A stretch of 64,000 nucleotides of DNA, from positions 1 through 64,000 of the forward strand of contig NZ_CANLZW010000001.1 of the NCBI RefSeq assembly GCF_947495625.1. Reading direction: 5' to 3'. Below the pieces are notes generated by a model. That model had not been told where the DNA came from. It made no database searches and was given only the letters and a program-made list of their open reading frames with translations. This document shows, one piece after another, positions 1-8,513 of the stretch. Within the stretch, counting starts at the first letter, position 1; each line of letters opens with the position of its first letter. Source of the DNA: an uncultured Cocleimonas sp. (lineage in GTDB: Bacteria; Pseudomonadota; Gammaproteobacteria; Thiotrichales; Thiotrichaceae). The translations under genes and the position numbers were made by a program.

Positions 1-78
1 GAGGCTTAAAGCCGCTTGGAATGATAACTTTCGGTTCAAAACGCTGTTTAACTTATGATTATAATGCGTTTGCCCTGG

Positions 79-141
79 GTCACCCCCCTACTTTAAGTGA
101 GTTTTATGTAGCTACACCTTCTTACCGGCAAGCATCAAACA
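79..141. repeat. Dispersed motif copy with conserved tail
   Basis: An exact GTCACCCCCCTACTTT lies at 79-94, continued by AAG. The following bases (GCTACACCTTC, then CGGCAAGCATCAAAC) align with those after the copy at 6996 (GCTTCGCCTTC, then CGGGTCAGCATTAAAAAAC). The repeated unit here is therefore about 60 bases, longer than the 16-base core. It precedes a transcription terminator, and the gene that should lie to the left is outside the window. Confidence 0.8.
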
Positions 142-144
142 TAT

Positions 145-183
145 AAATGGGCTGAATGATTTTACTCTTCAGCCCATTTTTTT
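145..183 (+). terminator. Intrinsic terminator
   Basis: A perfect 12-bp stem (AAATGGGCTGAA at 145-156 with TTCAGCCCATTT at 168-179) has an 11-base loop and runs into a T tract to 183. It should end a rightward transcript that begins before the window. Confidence 0.75.
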
Positions 184-575
184 ATTTACAGTTTTTGTCT
201 GCTTTATCTCTATTTTTGGTTCGGTTTAAATAGTTTTTCTATCTGAGGATATTAAGTAAAGTAATTCAATATTCTCTAGCATTTTCAATTCTTGTCATTT
301 ATTAATAATAATAATTATCCTGCAAAATAATGATTTATTCGCGAGAGTCACGTATTATCCTTTGCTTTTAAAATCATAAGTACCTCTAAATAGTCACTAA
401 TTAATAGCAAAAGACTAGATTGATTGGGATAAAATTAACCCAGAAACATCGCTTAAACGTAACTTGTGATAAACAATAATAATAAATCCTGACCTCTTAT
501 GCATACGTCGGCATAAATCAAGGAACAGGAATAACGAATTAATAACCTAAAGATAGATAATCGCTAGGAGAAAAT
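184..575 (+). other. Non-coding upstream region of pfp
   Basis: This AT-rich stretch of about 390 bases has no supportable gene. A weak promoter-like pair is TTGTCA at 292-297 with TTATCC at 315-320 (17-base spacing), which I do not trust on its own. The end of the region carries AGGAG at 566-570, the ribosome binding site of the next gene. Confidence 0.5.
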
Positions 576-1838
576 ATGTCTGTAAAAAATGCATTTTATG
601 CCCAGTCGGGTGGAGTCACTTCGGTAATCAACGCTTCTGCTTGTGGCGTTATTCAAACTGCTAAAAAACACGGTGATAAAATTGGCACCGTCTACGCAGG
701 TAAAAATGGAATCATAGGCGCACTCACCGAAAATCTCATAGATACAAGTAAAGAGTCTGACGAGGATATCGCGGGTTTACTTCATACGCCTTCCGGTGCA
801 TTTGGCTCTTGCCGATATAAAATGAAAAGTCTGGAAGAAAACAAAGTTGAATACGATCGATTAATAGAAGTTTTTAAAGCACATAATATCGGTTACTTCT
901 TCTATAACGGTGGCGGTGATTCTGCAGATACCTGTTTGAAAGTGTCGCAGCTATCAGAAAAAATGGGATACCCTATTCAAGCCATTCATGTGCCTAAAAC
1001 AGTTGATAACGACTTACCAGTGACAGATAACTGCCCGGGTTTTGGTTCGGTTGCAAAATACATTGCCGTTTCAACAAGAGAAGCCAGTTTTGATGTTGCT
1101 TCTATGGCGGAAACATCCACGAAAATTTTCGTTCTTGAAGTGATGGGACGTCATGCAGGCTGGATTGCCGCAGCCGGCGCACTTGCTGCTGACGAAGACA
1201 ACGATATTCCAGTTGTTGTGCTGTTCCCTGAAATTAAGTTTGATAAAGAAAAATTCTTGGCGCTCGTCGACTCAAAAGTAAAAAGTCACGGTTATTGCAG
1301 CATTGTGGTTTCAGAAGGAACCGCTTGGCCTGACGGTAGATTTTTAGCAGAACAAGGAACGCGTGATGATTTTGGTCACGCTCAACTGGGTGGTGCTGCG
1401 CCAGTAGTGGCTAATATGATCAAAGAAGCGCTTGGTTATAAATTCCATTGGGCTGTAGCTGATTATTTACAACGTGCAGCACGCCACTTGGCATCAAAAT
1501 CTGATGTTGAACAAGCTTATGCTCTTGGTGAAGCTGCTGTTGAAATGGCAGTCGCAGGAAAGAATTCTGTAATGCCTGCGATTATCCGTACTTCTAACAA
1601 TCCCTATAAATGGGAAATTGGATCAGGAAATTTAGCTGATATCGCTAATGTAGAAAAAATGATGCCAATGGAATACATCAGCGAAGATGGTTTTGGTATA
1701 ACCGACGCTTGTCGTGAGTATTTACTGCCGTTGATTGAAGGTGAATCTTACCCTCCTTACAAAAACGGCATGCCAGACTATGTGACGTTAAAGAAAGAAT
1801 TGGTATCAAAGAAGTTACCAGAATTTACGATGAAATGA
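576..1838 (+). CDS. pfp: PPi-dependent 6-phosphofructokinase
   Basis: It catalyses the reversible conversion of fructose 6-phosphate plus pyrophosphate to fructose 1,6-bisphosphate plus phosphate, in the cytoplasm. The 420-residue protein shows the phosphofructokinase fold motifs GGGDS (112-116), PKTVDND (140-146) and MGRHAGW (190-196). The Lys in PKT, where ATP-dependent enzymes carry Gly (PGT), and the Asp in GGGDS mark the pyrophosphate-using type. Length fits the family. The start follows AGGAG with 5-base spacing. The gene stands alone between a leftward terminator and a bidirectional one. A PPi enzyme makes this step reversible and saves ATP, as in methanotrophs and several sulfur oxidisers. 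Confidence 0.93.
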   Translation: MSVKNAFYAQSGGVTSVINASACGVIQTAKKHGDKIGTVYAGKNGIIGALTENLIDTSKESDEDIAGLLHTPSGAFGSCRYKMKSLEENKVEYDRLIEVFKAHNIGYFFYNGGGDSADTCLKVSQLSEKMGYPIQAIHVPKTVDNDLPVTDNCPGFGSVAKYIAVSTREASFDVASMAETSTKIFVLEVMGRHAGWIAAAGALAADEDNDIPVVVLFPEIKFDKEKFLALVDSKVKSHGYCSIVVSEGTAWPDGRFLAEQGTRDDFGHAQLGGAAPVVANMIKEALGYKFHWAVADYLQRAARHLASKSDVEQAYALGEAAVEMAVAGKNSVMPAIIRTSNNPYKWEIGSGNLADIANVEKMMPMEYISEDGFGITDACREYLLPLIEGESYPPYKNGMPDYVTLKKELVSKKLPEFTMK

Positions 1839-1857
1839 TTTGATTATTCAATGCAAT

Positions 1858-1886
1858 AAAAAAGCCCTGTAATACAGGGCTTTTTT
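1858..1886. terminator. Bidirectional intrinsic terminator
   Basis: A perfect 13-bp hairpin (1858-1870 with 1874-1886, 3-base loop) has AAAAAA on the left and TTTTTT on the right of a GCCCTGT core. It sits between the convergent pfp and the leftward gene at 1926 and can serve both. Confidence 0.85.
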
Positions 1887-1925
1887 ATTGCTAAAGTAAT
1901 TTCGTTTAGAATATTTAGATGATGC

Positions 1926-2246
1926 TTAGTTTAAGTATTTTTGTAAATTTGCTTCTTTAACTGTATTTTCAAATGCTTTGTACGCTTCAAAATCTACACC
2001 ACTAATTTTTGGAACATCTTCATAAGATAACTTTTCTAATTTCTCTTCCATCTGTTTCAGCTGAAGTTTTAAGCGGGCATTTTCTTTGATCGATTCACCT
2101 AAATAATCTTTGACCAATGTTAAGTCTTTATCCGATTCCTGTTGTCTATTTTGACCGTAATAGTGATGCAACCACCAACCGATTAATGAACCGGTAATAA
2201 TAGCAACGGTGCTAATAAGCGCTATTTGAAATAAAAAGTATGTCAT
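1926..2246 (-). CDS. Small membrane-anchored coiled-coil protein
   Basis: I do not recognise this protein. It has one N-terminal transmembrane segment (about residues 3-25 with GSLIGWW), then a charged, heptad-like region (about 35-75, rich in K, E, L and Q) likely to form a coiled coil. It has the general shape of an inner-membrane envelope protein such as YhcB, but I see no diagnostic match. Start choice: AAGGA ends eight bases before the ATG at 2246, whereas an in-frame ATG at 2255 overlaps that ribosome binding site, so 2246 is preferred (106 residues). Confidence 0.6.
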   Translation of the reverse strand: MTYFLFQIALISTVAIITGSLIGWWLHHYYGQNRQQESDKDLTLVKDYLGESIKENARLKLQLKQMEEKLEKLSYEDVPKISGVDFEAYKAFENTVKEANLQKYLN

Positions 2247-2547
2247 AAATATCATCCTTGATTATTAGCTCTGTGTCTAAGCCATGACTCATTGCTAATT
2301 TACTGTACGCATTATTTGCGTTTGTCTTTAAGCTATTAACTGCCAGCAATCCTTGCTTGGCTGTTTTCTCTTTGACTAACTCAACTAAAGCTAAGTCACT
2401 CTTGTATTTCTTATCCTTCTTGTATTAATACATATTCTACTTCTCGCATTAATACGTCCATAACTAATAGTTTAGCAATGAAAGGTAAAAAATGTGTCTC
2501 TGTTCATCAGTACTAACGGTGGGTCTATCAGAGAATCTGTATAGTTT

Positions 2548-2871
2548 TTATTCGTTTGTTTGGTTTTTGACCACTAGTTGATTCTTCACCTGATTAATAC
2601 CACGAATATTATTAACAATACTTTCAGCCTTCATCCAGTCTGCATGATTCAGGGTAAATCCTTCCAACAAAACATCCCTACCCTCAACACTTACTTTAAC
2701 CGTCTTTATTCCACTTTCTCTAAGATCACCGTGAACCTGATCTTTGATGCTTAACTCTATACTCGGTCGCAAAAGATAATTAGATAGCACAACTAAAGTA
2801 GCAACTACCAAAAGTCCTATCAATAAAAGCAGAGTTAGTGGACTCTTTGATGTCGTAACCTCTGCCTGCAT
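2548..2871 (-). CDS. Membrane-anchored BON-like domain protein
   Basis: The 107-residue protein has a transmembrane segment at about 12-32 and then a short periplasmic domain. The periplasmic part (alpha-beta-beta pattern, VEGRDVLLEGFT and a closing IRGINQVKNQLVV) looks like a BON domain, a fold linked to phospholipid or envelope interactions in OsmY/DolP-type proteins. Only one BON repeat is visible. The domain call is by eye. The gene stands alone on the minus strand, and its function is unknown. Confidence 0.6.
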   Translation of the reverse strand: MQAEVTTSKSPLTLLLLIGLLVVATLVVLSNYLLRPSIELSIKDQVHGDLRESGIKTVKVSVEGRDVLLEGFTLNHADWMKAESIVNNIRGINQVKNQLVVKNQTNE

Positions 2872-3027
2872 TTTGAAATAACCATTTGTTTCTAAGTAGA
2901 AGCTGGAAATTTAACAACAACTTTGGAGAAAGTTCGAAGGTATAGGACAACAGGGGGAAGAAAAGAGACTAGTGGGAAATAGCCAAATAAATGCCGACTA
3001 AATTTTAAGCAACCTTATACAGCCTGG

Positions 3028-3933
3028 CTATTCAGCTATATTCTGTAAGAGATCATTATGAAGTTTCAGCCATATTTCTTGATCTTTTTCGGATAGATTT
3101 AACTGATCACAAAACGAATTAAAAGCATCCGTATCCAATATTGATACTTCAAAATCACTGGGCATAACTTCTTCGATATCGCAGACTATTCCTGTTAATT
3201 GTCGAGCAAGTAATATTGTTTCTTGATGCTCCAAGATTAACTGCTGTATTCGAGCAGCTCCGCGAATTTGCATTGATGAAATTTCAGAAGTGTTTTCCAA
3301 TAGATTTTCAAGTGTTTCAAATTTTCTCAGTAATTTTCCTGCTGTTGACATTCCAACACCAGGCACACCAGGAATATTATCGGATTTATCGCCAGCTATC
3401 GCTAGCTGATCAGCAATTTGACTAGGCTTTGCTCCAAAACGTTTAGTGATTTTTTTCTCATCTAGTTTTTCACCACGTAGGTATTCCCACCAATGATCAC
3501 CCTCTTTTACTAATTGCGCTAAATCCTTATCAGCGGTGATTAAATTCACGGGAATCAAATTTGTATTAAGCTGTTTTGCCCATGTACCCAATAAATCATC
3601 AGCCTCATAAAATGAGCTCGCTCCTTCTAAAATACCCAAATGACGCAAAAATTCTCTGCATAAACGAAATTGCAGTCTTAAGGAATCAGGCGCAGTTGCT
3701 CTATTGGCTTTGTATTCAGGGTAAATTTCTCTGCGATGTGATGTTAGTAGACTTTCATCAAAAGCAAAACCAATTAATTGTGGCTTCTGTTCAGACAAAA
3801 GCTTGTAAACAAAATCCATAAAACCGACTACCGCGTTAATAGAATTCCCATCAACATCGTAGATATCCTCATGAGTAAACCATGCTTTAAACACATAAAT
3901 ACTGGAATCGATTAACCAGGCAGGTTTTTTCAT
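3028..3933 (-). CDS. Stand-alone 5'-3' exonuclease (Xni/PolI N-domain family)
   Basis: This is a metal-dependent 5' nuclease related to the N-terminal domain of DNA polymerase I. The 301 residues contain the opening LIDSSIYVFKAW, a RREIYPEYKANR segment, EADDLLG and ITADKDLAQL (acidic metal ligands), and AGDKSDNIPGVPGVG (helix-3-turn-helix DNA-binding region). Length fits a domain without polymerase. A complete polA also exists at 55728-58541, so this is an additional nuclease, perhaps acting on flaps or Okazaki fragments. E. coli Xni (ExoIX) is the best-known relative; orthology is not shown here. Confidence 0.88.
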   Translation of the reverse strand: MKKPAWLIDSSIYVFKAWFTHEDIYDVDGNSINAVVGFMDFVYKLLSEQKPQLIGFAFDESLLTSHRREIYPEYKANRATAPDSLRLQFRLCREFLRHLGILEGASSFYEADDLLGTWAKQLNTNLIPVNLITADKDLAQLVKEGDHWWEYLRGEKLDEKKITKRFGAKPSQIADQLAIAGDKSDNIPGVPGVGMSTAGKLLRKFETLENLLENTSEISSMQIRGAARIQQLILEHQETILLARQLTGIVCDIEEVMPSDFEVSILDTDAFNSFCDQLNLSEKDQEIWLKLHNDLLQNIAE

Positions 3934-4113
3934 GGTAAATGTAGAGAAGGTAGGACGAGCATAGAATACCTGAAGCGTGATTAGAAAAGAGTTACATTAA
4001 ATTATAAACGGTATAATCCGCTAGTCTGGGAAATCTTGTGATAACAATTGAGATTGGATATATTTGTTTAAAACCCAATAAAAATAAAATAATAAAAATA
4101 AAAGGCAAACCCG

Positions 4114-4722
4114 ATGAATAAAATGTTACCTGTAGTTGCACTTTGTAGTGCTGCAATTTTAACAACAATTCTATTGAATGGTTGTGATAAACCAGCGTCA
4201 GCGAATGCGAAAGCTCCCCAGCCACATCTGTCGACGTTTTTATCTCTTCATAACCAATACTGTGAAAAGAAATATGATACCCCAGAATCTCTTCAAAGCT
4301 CACTTGATAAAGCACCCGAACTAGCACCCGCAAAAGATTTCAATGGTGTTTACGAAGTCCATGTAAATGGTATTAGTTTTGCTGTATCTCCTGAAGAAGA
4401 TGGTTGTACCACTGATGTTATGGTTCAAACCAGTGATAAAAAGGAATTATTTTCTTTCGAAGATATAAACAAAGCGTTGTTATCAGTTGGTTATGTTGAA
4501 ACAGGCGAACCTGTATCACGCAAAGATCTGGGTACAGATCAGTCTGAACTTACCATCATTGAGAAGAAATATATTTCTCCTAAAGGTGAAATTACTACCC
4601 TGGATTTTCCTCTAGAAAAGAAAGATAAATATTATATGACGCTTTTTGCTGAAAAGTTCTCAGAAGCAAAAAGAGAGACTAAAGAGAGAATTATTCAATC
4701 TCTTAAAATGGCATCAAACTAA
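4114..4722 (+). CDS. Predicted lipoprotein of unknown function
   Basis: The 202-residue product begins with a type II signal peptide (MNKMLPVVALCSAAILTTIL) and a lipobox ending LNGC at about residue 24, so it should be acylated and envelope-anchored. The mature part has no motif I recognise; two further Cys (in YCEKKYD and DGCTTD) could form a disulfide. AAAGG upstream of the ATG acts as a plausible ribosome binding site. It converges on ttcA. Confidence 0.65.
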   Translation: MNKMLPVVALCSAAILTTILLNGCDKPASANAKAPQPHLSTFLSLHNQYCEKKYDTPESLQSSLDKAPELAPAKDFNGVYEVHVNGISFAVSPEEDGCTTDVMVQTSDKKELFSFEDINKALLSVGYVETGEPVSRKDLGTDQSELTIIEKKYISPKGEITTLDFPLEKKDKYYMTLFAEKFSEAKRETKERIIQSLKMASN

Positions 4723-4752
4723 GAAAAACGTTTTATAAATCTTAAAGATACG

Positions 4753-4786
4753 GGTTTACCAAAGGTAATTATTCCTTTGGTAAACC
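4753..4786. terminator. Perfect hairpin at the ttcA 3' end
   Basis: GGTTTACCAAAGG (4753-4765) pairs perfectly with CCTTTGGTAAACC (4774-4786) around an 8-base AT loop. It overlaps the last codons of ttcA and lies between two convergent genes, so it probably ends transcription or protects 3' ends. There is no clean T tract, so the terminator role is inferred. Confidence 0.5.
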
Positions 4787-5542
4787 AACACTCATTAACG
4801 GTTTCATTGTCGTTAACAAAGTCCCAAATAAATTATCCACTTGCTGCTCTTGTTGAGCCAATAGCTGTTTCATACTCTCACGTTGAGTCGGCATAGAAAA
4901 ACACGCTGGGCAATTTTCCATAATCACTGGTAACTCTTGCTCTTTCGCAAAGCTAGCTAGTTCTTTTTCACGCACATATACCAATGGACGAATGATTCTA
5001 AGGTCACCATCATCATTCACATAATGCGCTTTCATTGTTTTTAATTTACCGCCATGAAATGCAGACATTAAAAAACTTTCTGCCAAATCATCCAGATGCT
5101 GTCCTAGAGCAATTACGTTATAACCGTATTCTCTGGCGGTGCTATATATAATTCCACGCTTGATTCGAGAACAAAATGAACAATATGAATCACCCGTCAT
5201 GTGATCATCTGCCATTTCTAGAATAGGCTCTTGCTTGAAGAAATATTCAACCCCTACTTCTTTCAAATAAGGAATCAAAGGAGAAGGATCATACTCGCCA
5301 GATTGAGGGTCAACAGTCATCGCTCCTACATCAAACTTAATGGGCGCATGTCGTTGAAAATGCAATAATAAGTGCAATAGGCTCAATGAGTCTTTGCCGC
5401 CAGACAGGCCTAGTAATACTTTGTCACCTTCTCTGATCATCCCAAAGTCAATTATTGCCTTGCCTGCGTTCTTTCGAAGCTTTTTAGGCAAGTCAATACT
5501 CGGTATAGATTTACGATTCTTTGTCATAACGGTATTATGCAT
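4769..5542 (-). CDS. ttcA: tRNA 2-thiocytidine biosynthesis protein TtcA
   Basis: It thiolates C32 of certain tRNAs, using ATP, an Fe-S cluster and a sulfur donor. The 257 residues contain the PP-loop LSGGKDSLSLL (about 45-55), the Cys pair CSFC (about 122-125) and the later ENCPACFSMPTQR. These three Cys positions are the family cluster ligands. The C-terminus is shorter than the E. coli enzyme (311 residues). The ATG at 5542 has a weak GAAG ribosome binding site; a second Met at residue 6 has none. The rhodaneses and TusA-like protein nearby are conceivable sulfur suppliers, though not adjacent. Confidence 0.95.
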   Translation of the reverse strand: MHNTVMTKNRKSIPSIDLPKKLRKNAGKAIIDFGMIREGDKVLLGLSGGKDSLSLLHLLLHFQRHAPIKFDVGAMTVDPQSGEYDPSPLIPYLKEVGVEYFFKQEPILEMADDHMTGDSYCSFCSRIKRGIIYSTAREYGYNVIALGQHLDDLAESFLMSAFHGGKLKTMKAHYVNDDGDLRIIRPLVYVREKELASFAKEQELPVIMENCPACFSMPTQRESMKQLLAQQEQQVDNLFGTLLTTMKPLMSVGLPKE

Positions 5543-5578
5543 AAAACTTCACATAAATGTTAAGGACATCGCTACGTA

Positions 5579-6532
5579 ATGAGTGAACTATTCCCGCCAA
5601 TCCATGAAAACCGCCATTTTTTTCTAGATGTTGGAGATCAACATAAAATCTATGTAGAGGAGTGCGGAAATCCCGATGGAATTCCAGTCATATTCTTACA
5701 CGGTGGTCCTGGTGCAGGTTGTGGTGAGATACACCGCCAATTCTTTGATCCTGAAAAATACTGGATCATTCTTTTTGACCAGCGAGGTTGTGGTAGATCA
5801 ACTCCACACGCATCCATTGAAAACAACACCACTCAAGACCTGGTCTCAGATATCGAAAAAATTCGTAATGAATTAAATATTGATAAATGGGTCGTTTCTG
5901 GTGGATCGTGGGGCAGCACCTTATCTTTAGTTTATGCTCAAACACACACAGAAAACGTTCTAGGGCTGATTCTTCGCGGCATTTTCTTTAGTACACCAAA
6001 AGAAATTAATTGGTTTTATCAGGAAGGTGCCAGCCAGATTTTTCCTGATTATTGGGAAGATTTTGTTGAGCCTATTCCAGAAGAAGAAAGAGACAACTTC
6101 TTACTTGCCTATCACAAGCGCTTGAATAGCGATAATGAGATTGCAAAAATGGGAGCAGCCAAAGCATGGTCGCTTTGGGAAGCGAGAACAGCAACCTTAC
6201 AACCAAGCCCATCTGGAATTAAAAAATATCACGATCCTAAAAATGCGATGGGTATCTCCCGCATTGAAACGCATTACTTTATGAATAATGGGTTTTTAGA
6301 AGAAAACCAGATCCTGAACAATATGGATAAACTTCAGGATATACCGGGCTTCATTGTTCACGGTAGATACGACATGATATGTCCCATCAAACAAGGTTAC
6401 GATTTACACAAAGCCTGGCCTAAATCAGAGTTTTTTGTGGTTCAAAGTGCTGGTCATTCTGCAGGCGAACAAGGAATCACTGCGGCCTTAATTAAAGCCG
6501 GCAACGATATGATAAAGTTGCTTCAAAATTGA
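5579..6532 (+). CDS. pip: Proline iminopeptidase
   Basis: This is a cytoplasmic alpha/beta hydrolase that removes N-terminal proline from peptides. The 317 residues show HGGPGAGCG (oxyanion region, about 40-48), DQRGCGRS, the nucleophile elbow GGSWGSTL (about 107-114), the acid in GRYDMICP (about 263) and the catalytic His in SAGHSAG (about 292). Order and length match the S33 family. It is divergent from ttcA, and its TGA overlaps the TTG start of dtd, so the two are translationally coupled. Confidence 0.95.
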   Translation: MSELFPPIHENRHFFLDVGDQHKIYVEECGNPDGIPVIFLHGGPGAGCGEIHRQFFDPEKYWIILFDQRGCGRSTPHASIENNTTQDLVSDIEKIRNELNIDKWVVSGGSWGSTLSLVYAQTHTENVLGLILRGIFFSTPKEINWFYQEGASQIFPDYWEDFVEPIPEEERDNFLLAYHKRLNSDNEIAKMGAAKAWSLWEARTATLQPSPSGIKKYHDPKNAMGISRIETHYFMNNGFLEENQILNNMDKLQDIPGFIVHGRYDMICPIKQGYDLHKAWPKSEFFVVQSAGHSAGEQGITAALIKAGNDMIKLLQN

Positions 6533-6966
6533 TTGGTTTAATCCAGCGTGTTACTCACGCAAATGTCGTGGTCGATAATAATGAAATAGCGAATATCGAC
6601 CAGGGCATTCTGCTTCTTTTGGGAGTAGAGAAAGAAGACACTGAGAACAACGCTAAAAACCTTTTAGATAAAATTATAAATTTCAGAATTTTCGAAGATA
6701 AAAACGGGAAAATGAATCTTTCCCTGCTTGATACAAGTGGAAGCCTTTTGGTGGTTCCACAATTCACCCTTCCTGCCAATACTCAAAAAGGCACAAGACC
6801 CAGTTTTGCTTCTGCCGCCCCACCTCAGCTCGGAAAGGCTTTATTCGATAGTTTTGTTTCACTAGCGTCAAACAAAGTATCTAATCTTCAGACAGGTAAA
6901 TTTGGTGCTGACATGAAAGTTAGCTTGTGTAATGACGGACCAGTGACGTTTTGGCTGCAAAAGTGA
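6529..6966 (+). CDS. dtd: D-aminoacyl-tRNA deacylase
   Basis: It hydrolyses D-amino acids from mischarged tRNAs. The 145 residues start MIGLIQRVTHANVVV, matching the family N-terminus. The start codon is TTG at 6529, sharing TTGA with the pip stop, which indicates coupling. The Gly-cisPro motif is present as NDGPVTFWL near the C-terminus. The usual SQFT motif reads PQFT here (Ser replaced by Pro) in VVPQFTLPA. The rest of the protein is intact, so activity is likely. Confidence 0.95.
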   Translation: MIGLIQRVTHANVVVDNNEIANIDQGILLLLGVEKEDTENNAKNLLDKIINFRIFEDKNGKMNLSLLDTSGSLLVVPQFTLPANTQKGTRPSFASAAPPQLGKALFDSFVSLASNKVSNLQTGKFGADMKVSLCNDGPVTFWLQK

Positions 6967-6995
6967 TAACGCTATTTAGCTTTAAATAGATTTAG

Positions 6996-7090
6996 GTCAC
7001 CCCCCTACTTTAAGCGACTTTTTACCGCTTCGCCTTCCCTTCGGGTCAGCATTAAAAAACAATGCTGTTGTCTCGCTAGCGCTTCAGATC
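6996..7090. repeat. Dispersed motif copy with hairpin-rich tail
   Basis: An exact GTCACCCCCCTACTTT lies at 6996-7011, 29 bases after the dtd stop, followed by AAGCGACTTTTT. The tail contains CGCCTTCCCTTCGGG, a 7-bp hairpin (CAGCATT / AATGCTG) and TTGTCTCGCTAGCG. It resembles the tails of the copies at 79 and 54979. The remainder of this gap up to 7282 has no gene I can support. Confidence 0.8.
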
Positions 7091-7282
7091 ATTTTGTTGT
7101 TTAAAATGAGCTAAGGAACTTATGCAGAGCTCAGACATTTTTTCATCTCCACCTTCATTAACATGATGTTTACTCATAATTAATGTTTGTAACTTTTACA
7201 GTAATCAATGGGTTGCTTGAATTTATTCGAGATGCGTGTTACTTTTTATTGGCTAGGTAAATATACACAATAGAGAATTTTT

Positions 7283-7480
7283 ATGACTAAAACTATTAAA
7301 ATTATATCTCTTTTCATTTTATCAATGCTGTTAGCACTATCCCCCGCTTATGCTGCTAGCCATTCTGATAAAGAAGATAAAGCCGATACCACTTCGGAAA
7401 CAGTTACAGAAGCTGCTGCTGAAGACACCAAAAAAGAAGCCGCTGAAAGCGAAGAAGAGGAAGAGCCAGACTGCGACTAA
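7283..7480 (+). CDS. Small secreted acidic peptide
   Basis: The 65-residue product has a clear signal peptide (hydrophobic ILSMLLALSPAYA, cleavage predicted near residue 24) followed by a low-complexity, strongly acidic tail rich in E, D, A and T that ends EEEPDCD. The mature peptide is about 41 residues with a single Cys. I do not recognise a family. It lies 112 bases before a secreted rhodanese, and both mature proteins begin near ASHG/ASHS, which hints that they are exported and processed alike. A metal- or cation-binding role is only a guess. Confidence 0.55.
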   Translation: MTKTIKIISLFILSMLLALSPAYAASHSDKEDKADTTSETVTEAAAEDTKKEAAESEEEEEPDCD

Positions 7481-7592
7481 CCCCAATACCCTGAACAGTA
7501 TCCCTTACTGTTCTTAGTATAACTACGTATTAAAATAAAAACACAATAAAGCTATATTGTGCCTATAAGATATCTCTAGGAGGAGAACATTA

Positions 7593-8306
7593 ATGAAACT
7601 ATCAAAAATCCTAACTGCATTATTTGTTACAGCAGCTTTCACCATAACCGCAACATCAGCACAGGCTGCATCTCATGGTAAACCTGTAAACATTACGCCA
7701 AAACTTGAGCATGTTACAGTTATGCATAATGGCAAAGAAACTAAAATCATGCGTAACCAGGATAATGACAATGTAGTAAATCCTGCTTTTGCTAAAACTT
7801 CACGTCCATGTCCTCCTTTCTGTATTCAGCCAATGAATCTTGGTGAAGGTATCGAGACAATCGGCGAAGTTGAGGTAATCAACTACGCAGAAAAAATGAG
7901 TGATGGTGATAAAGGCATCATGCTTGTGGACTCACGAACTCCAGATTGGGTTTCAAGAGGAACTATCCCAGGTGCTGTTAACGTTTCCTGGGTAGAATTA
8001 ACACCTAGTAAAGGTGCAACCACGGAAGGCATAACAAAGGTTATGACAGGCCAGTTTGGAGTTAAATTAGCTAATAATGTAGACGACGTAGATGTCGATG
8101 AAGCTATTGCTAACGGAACAACTTCAGCAGTCTTCGATTACTCTGGTGCAAAAACACTGGTTATGTTCTGTAATGGAATGTGGTGTGGGCAGTCTCCTGC
8201 TAGTATCGCTGCATTAAGAAAGTTTGGTTACCCAGCTGATAAAATCAAATACTACCGTGGTGGTATGCAAGACTGGGAAATCCTTGGATTATCAACGGCT
8301 AAGTAA
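7593..8306 (+). CDS. Periplasmic rhodanese-like protein
   Basis: The 237-residue protein has an N-terminal signal peptide (cleavage near TSAQA-AS, about residue 26), a CPPFC motif at about 74-78, then a rhodanese domain. The domain has VDSRTPDWVSRGTIPGAVN (about 112-130) and the active-site loop CNGMWCGQSP (about 195-204), where the first Cys is the predicted persulfide carrier. The extra Cys in the loop and the CPPFC pair could allow disulfide exchange. A very strong ribosome binding site (AGGAGGAG) suggests abundant expression. A role in periplasmic sulfur transfer is inferred. Confidence 0.85.
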   Translation: MKLSKILTALFVTAAFTITATSAQAASHGKPVNITPKLEHVTVMHNGKETKIMRNQDNDNVVNPAFAKTSRPCPPFCIQPMNLGEGIETIGEVEVINYAEKMSDGDKGIMLVDSRTPDWVSRGTIPGAVNVSWVELTPSKGATTEGITKVMTGQFGVKLANNVDDVDVDEAIANGTTSAVFDYSGAKTLVMFCNGMWCGQSPASIAALRKFGYPADKIKYYRGGMQDWEILGLSTAK

Positions 8307-8323
8307 TAGACGTTAAATTCACT

Positions 8324-8353
8324 AAAAAGGCTGGCATTTGTCAGCCTTTTTTT
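8324..8353 (+). terminator. Intrinsic terminator after rhodanese
   Basis: AAAAAGGCTG (8324-8333) pairs with CAGCCTTTTT (8342-8351), with an 8-base loop and a T tract, 17 bases after the rhodanese stop. Confidence 0.85.
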
Positions 8354-8513
8354 ATGGTTGCTTATTAATGGCTTAGTAATCACTTCAAATAACCTATCTT
8401 CTAAAAAATCTATCGTTATATTCATAATAATAAATAGGAGAAGCTAACGACCATTTGCTAGTCTTAATAACAACACAAGCTTGATTTTTACACCATAAAC
8501 AAAAGGCTCTGTT

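Noticed and set aside
3992..4333. Minus-strand 113-codon frame
   Set aside because: It lies antisense to the lipoprotein gene and into a promoter region, has no family features, and the plus-strand frame has a signal peptide and lipobox.
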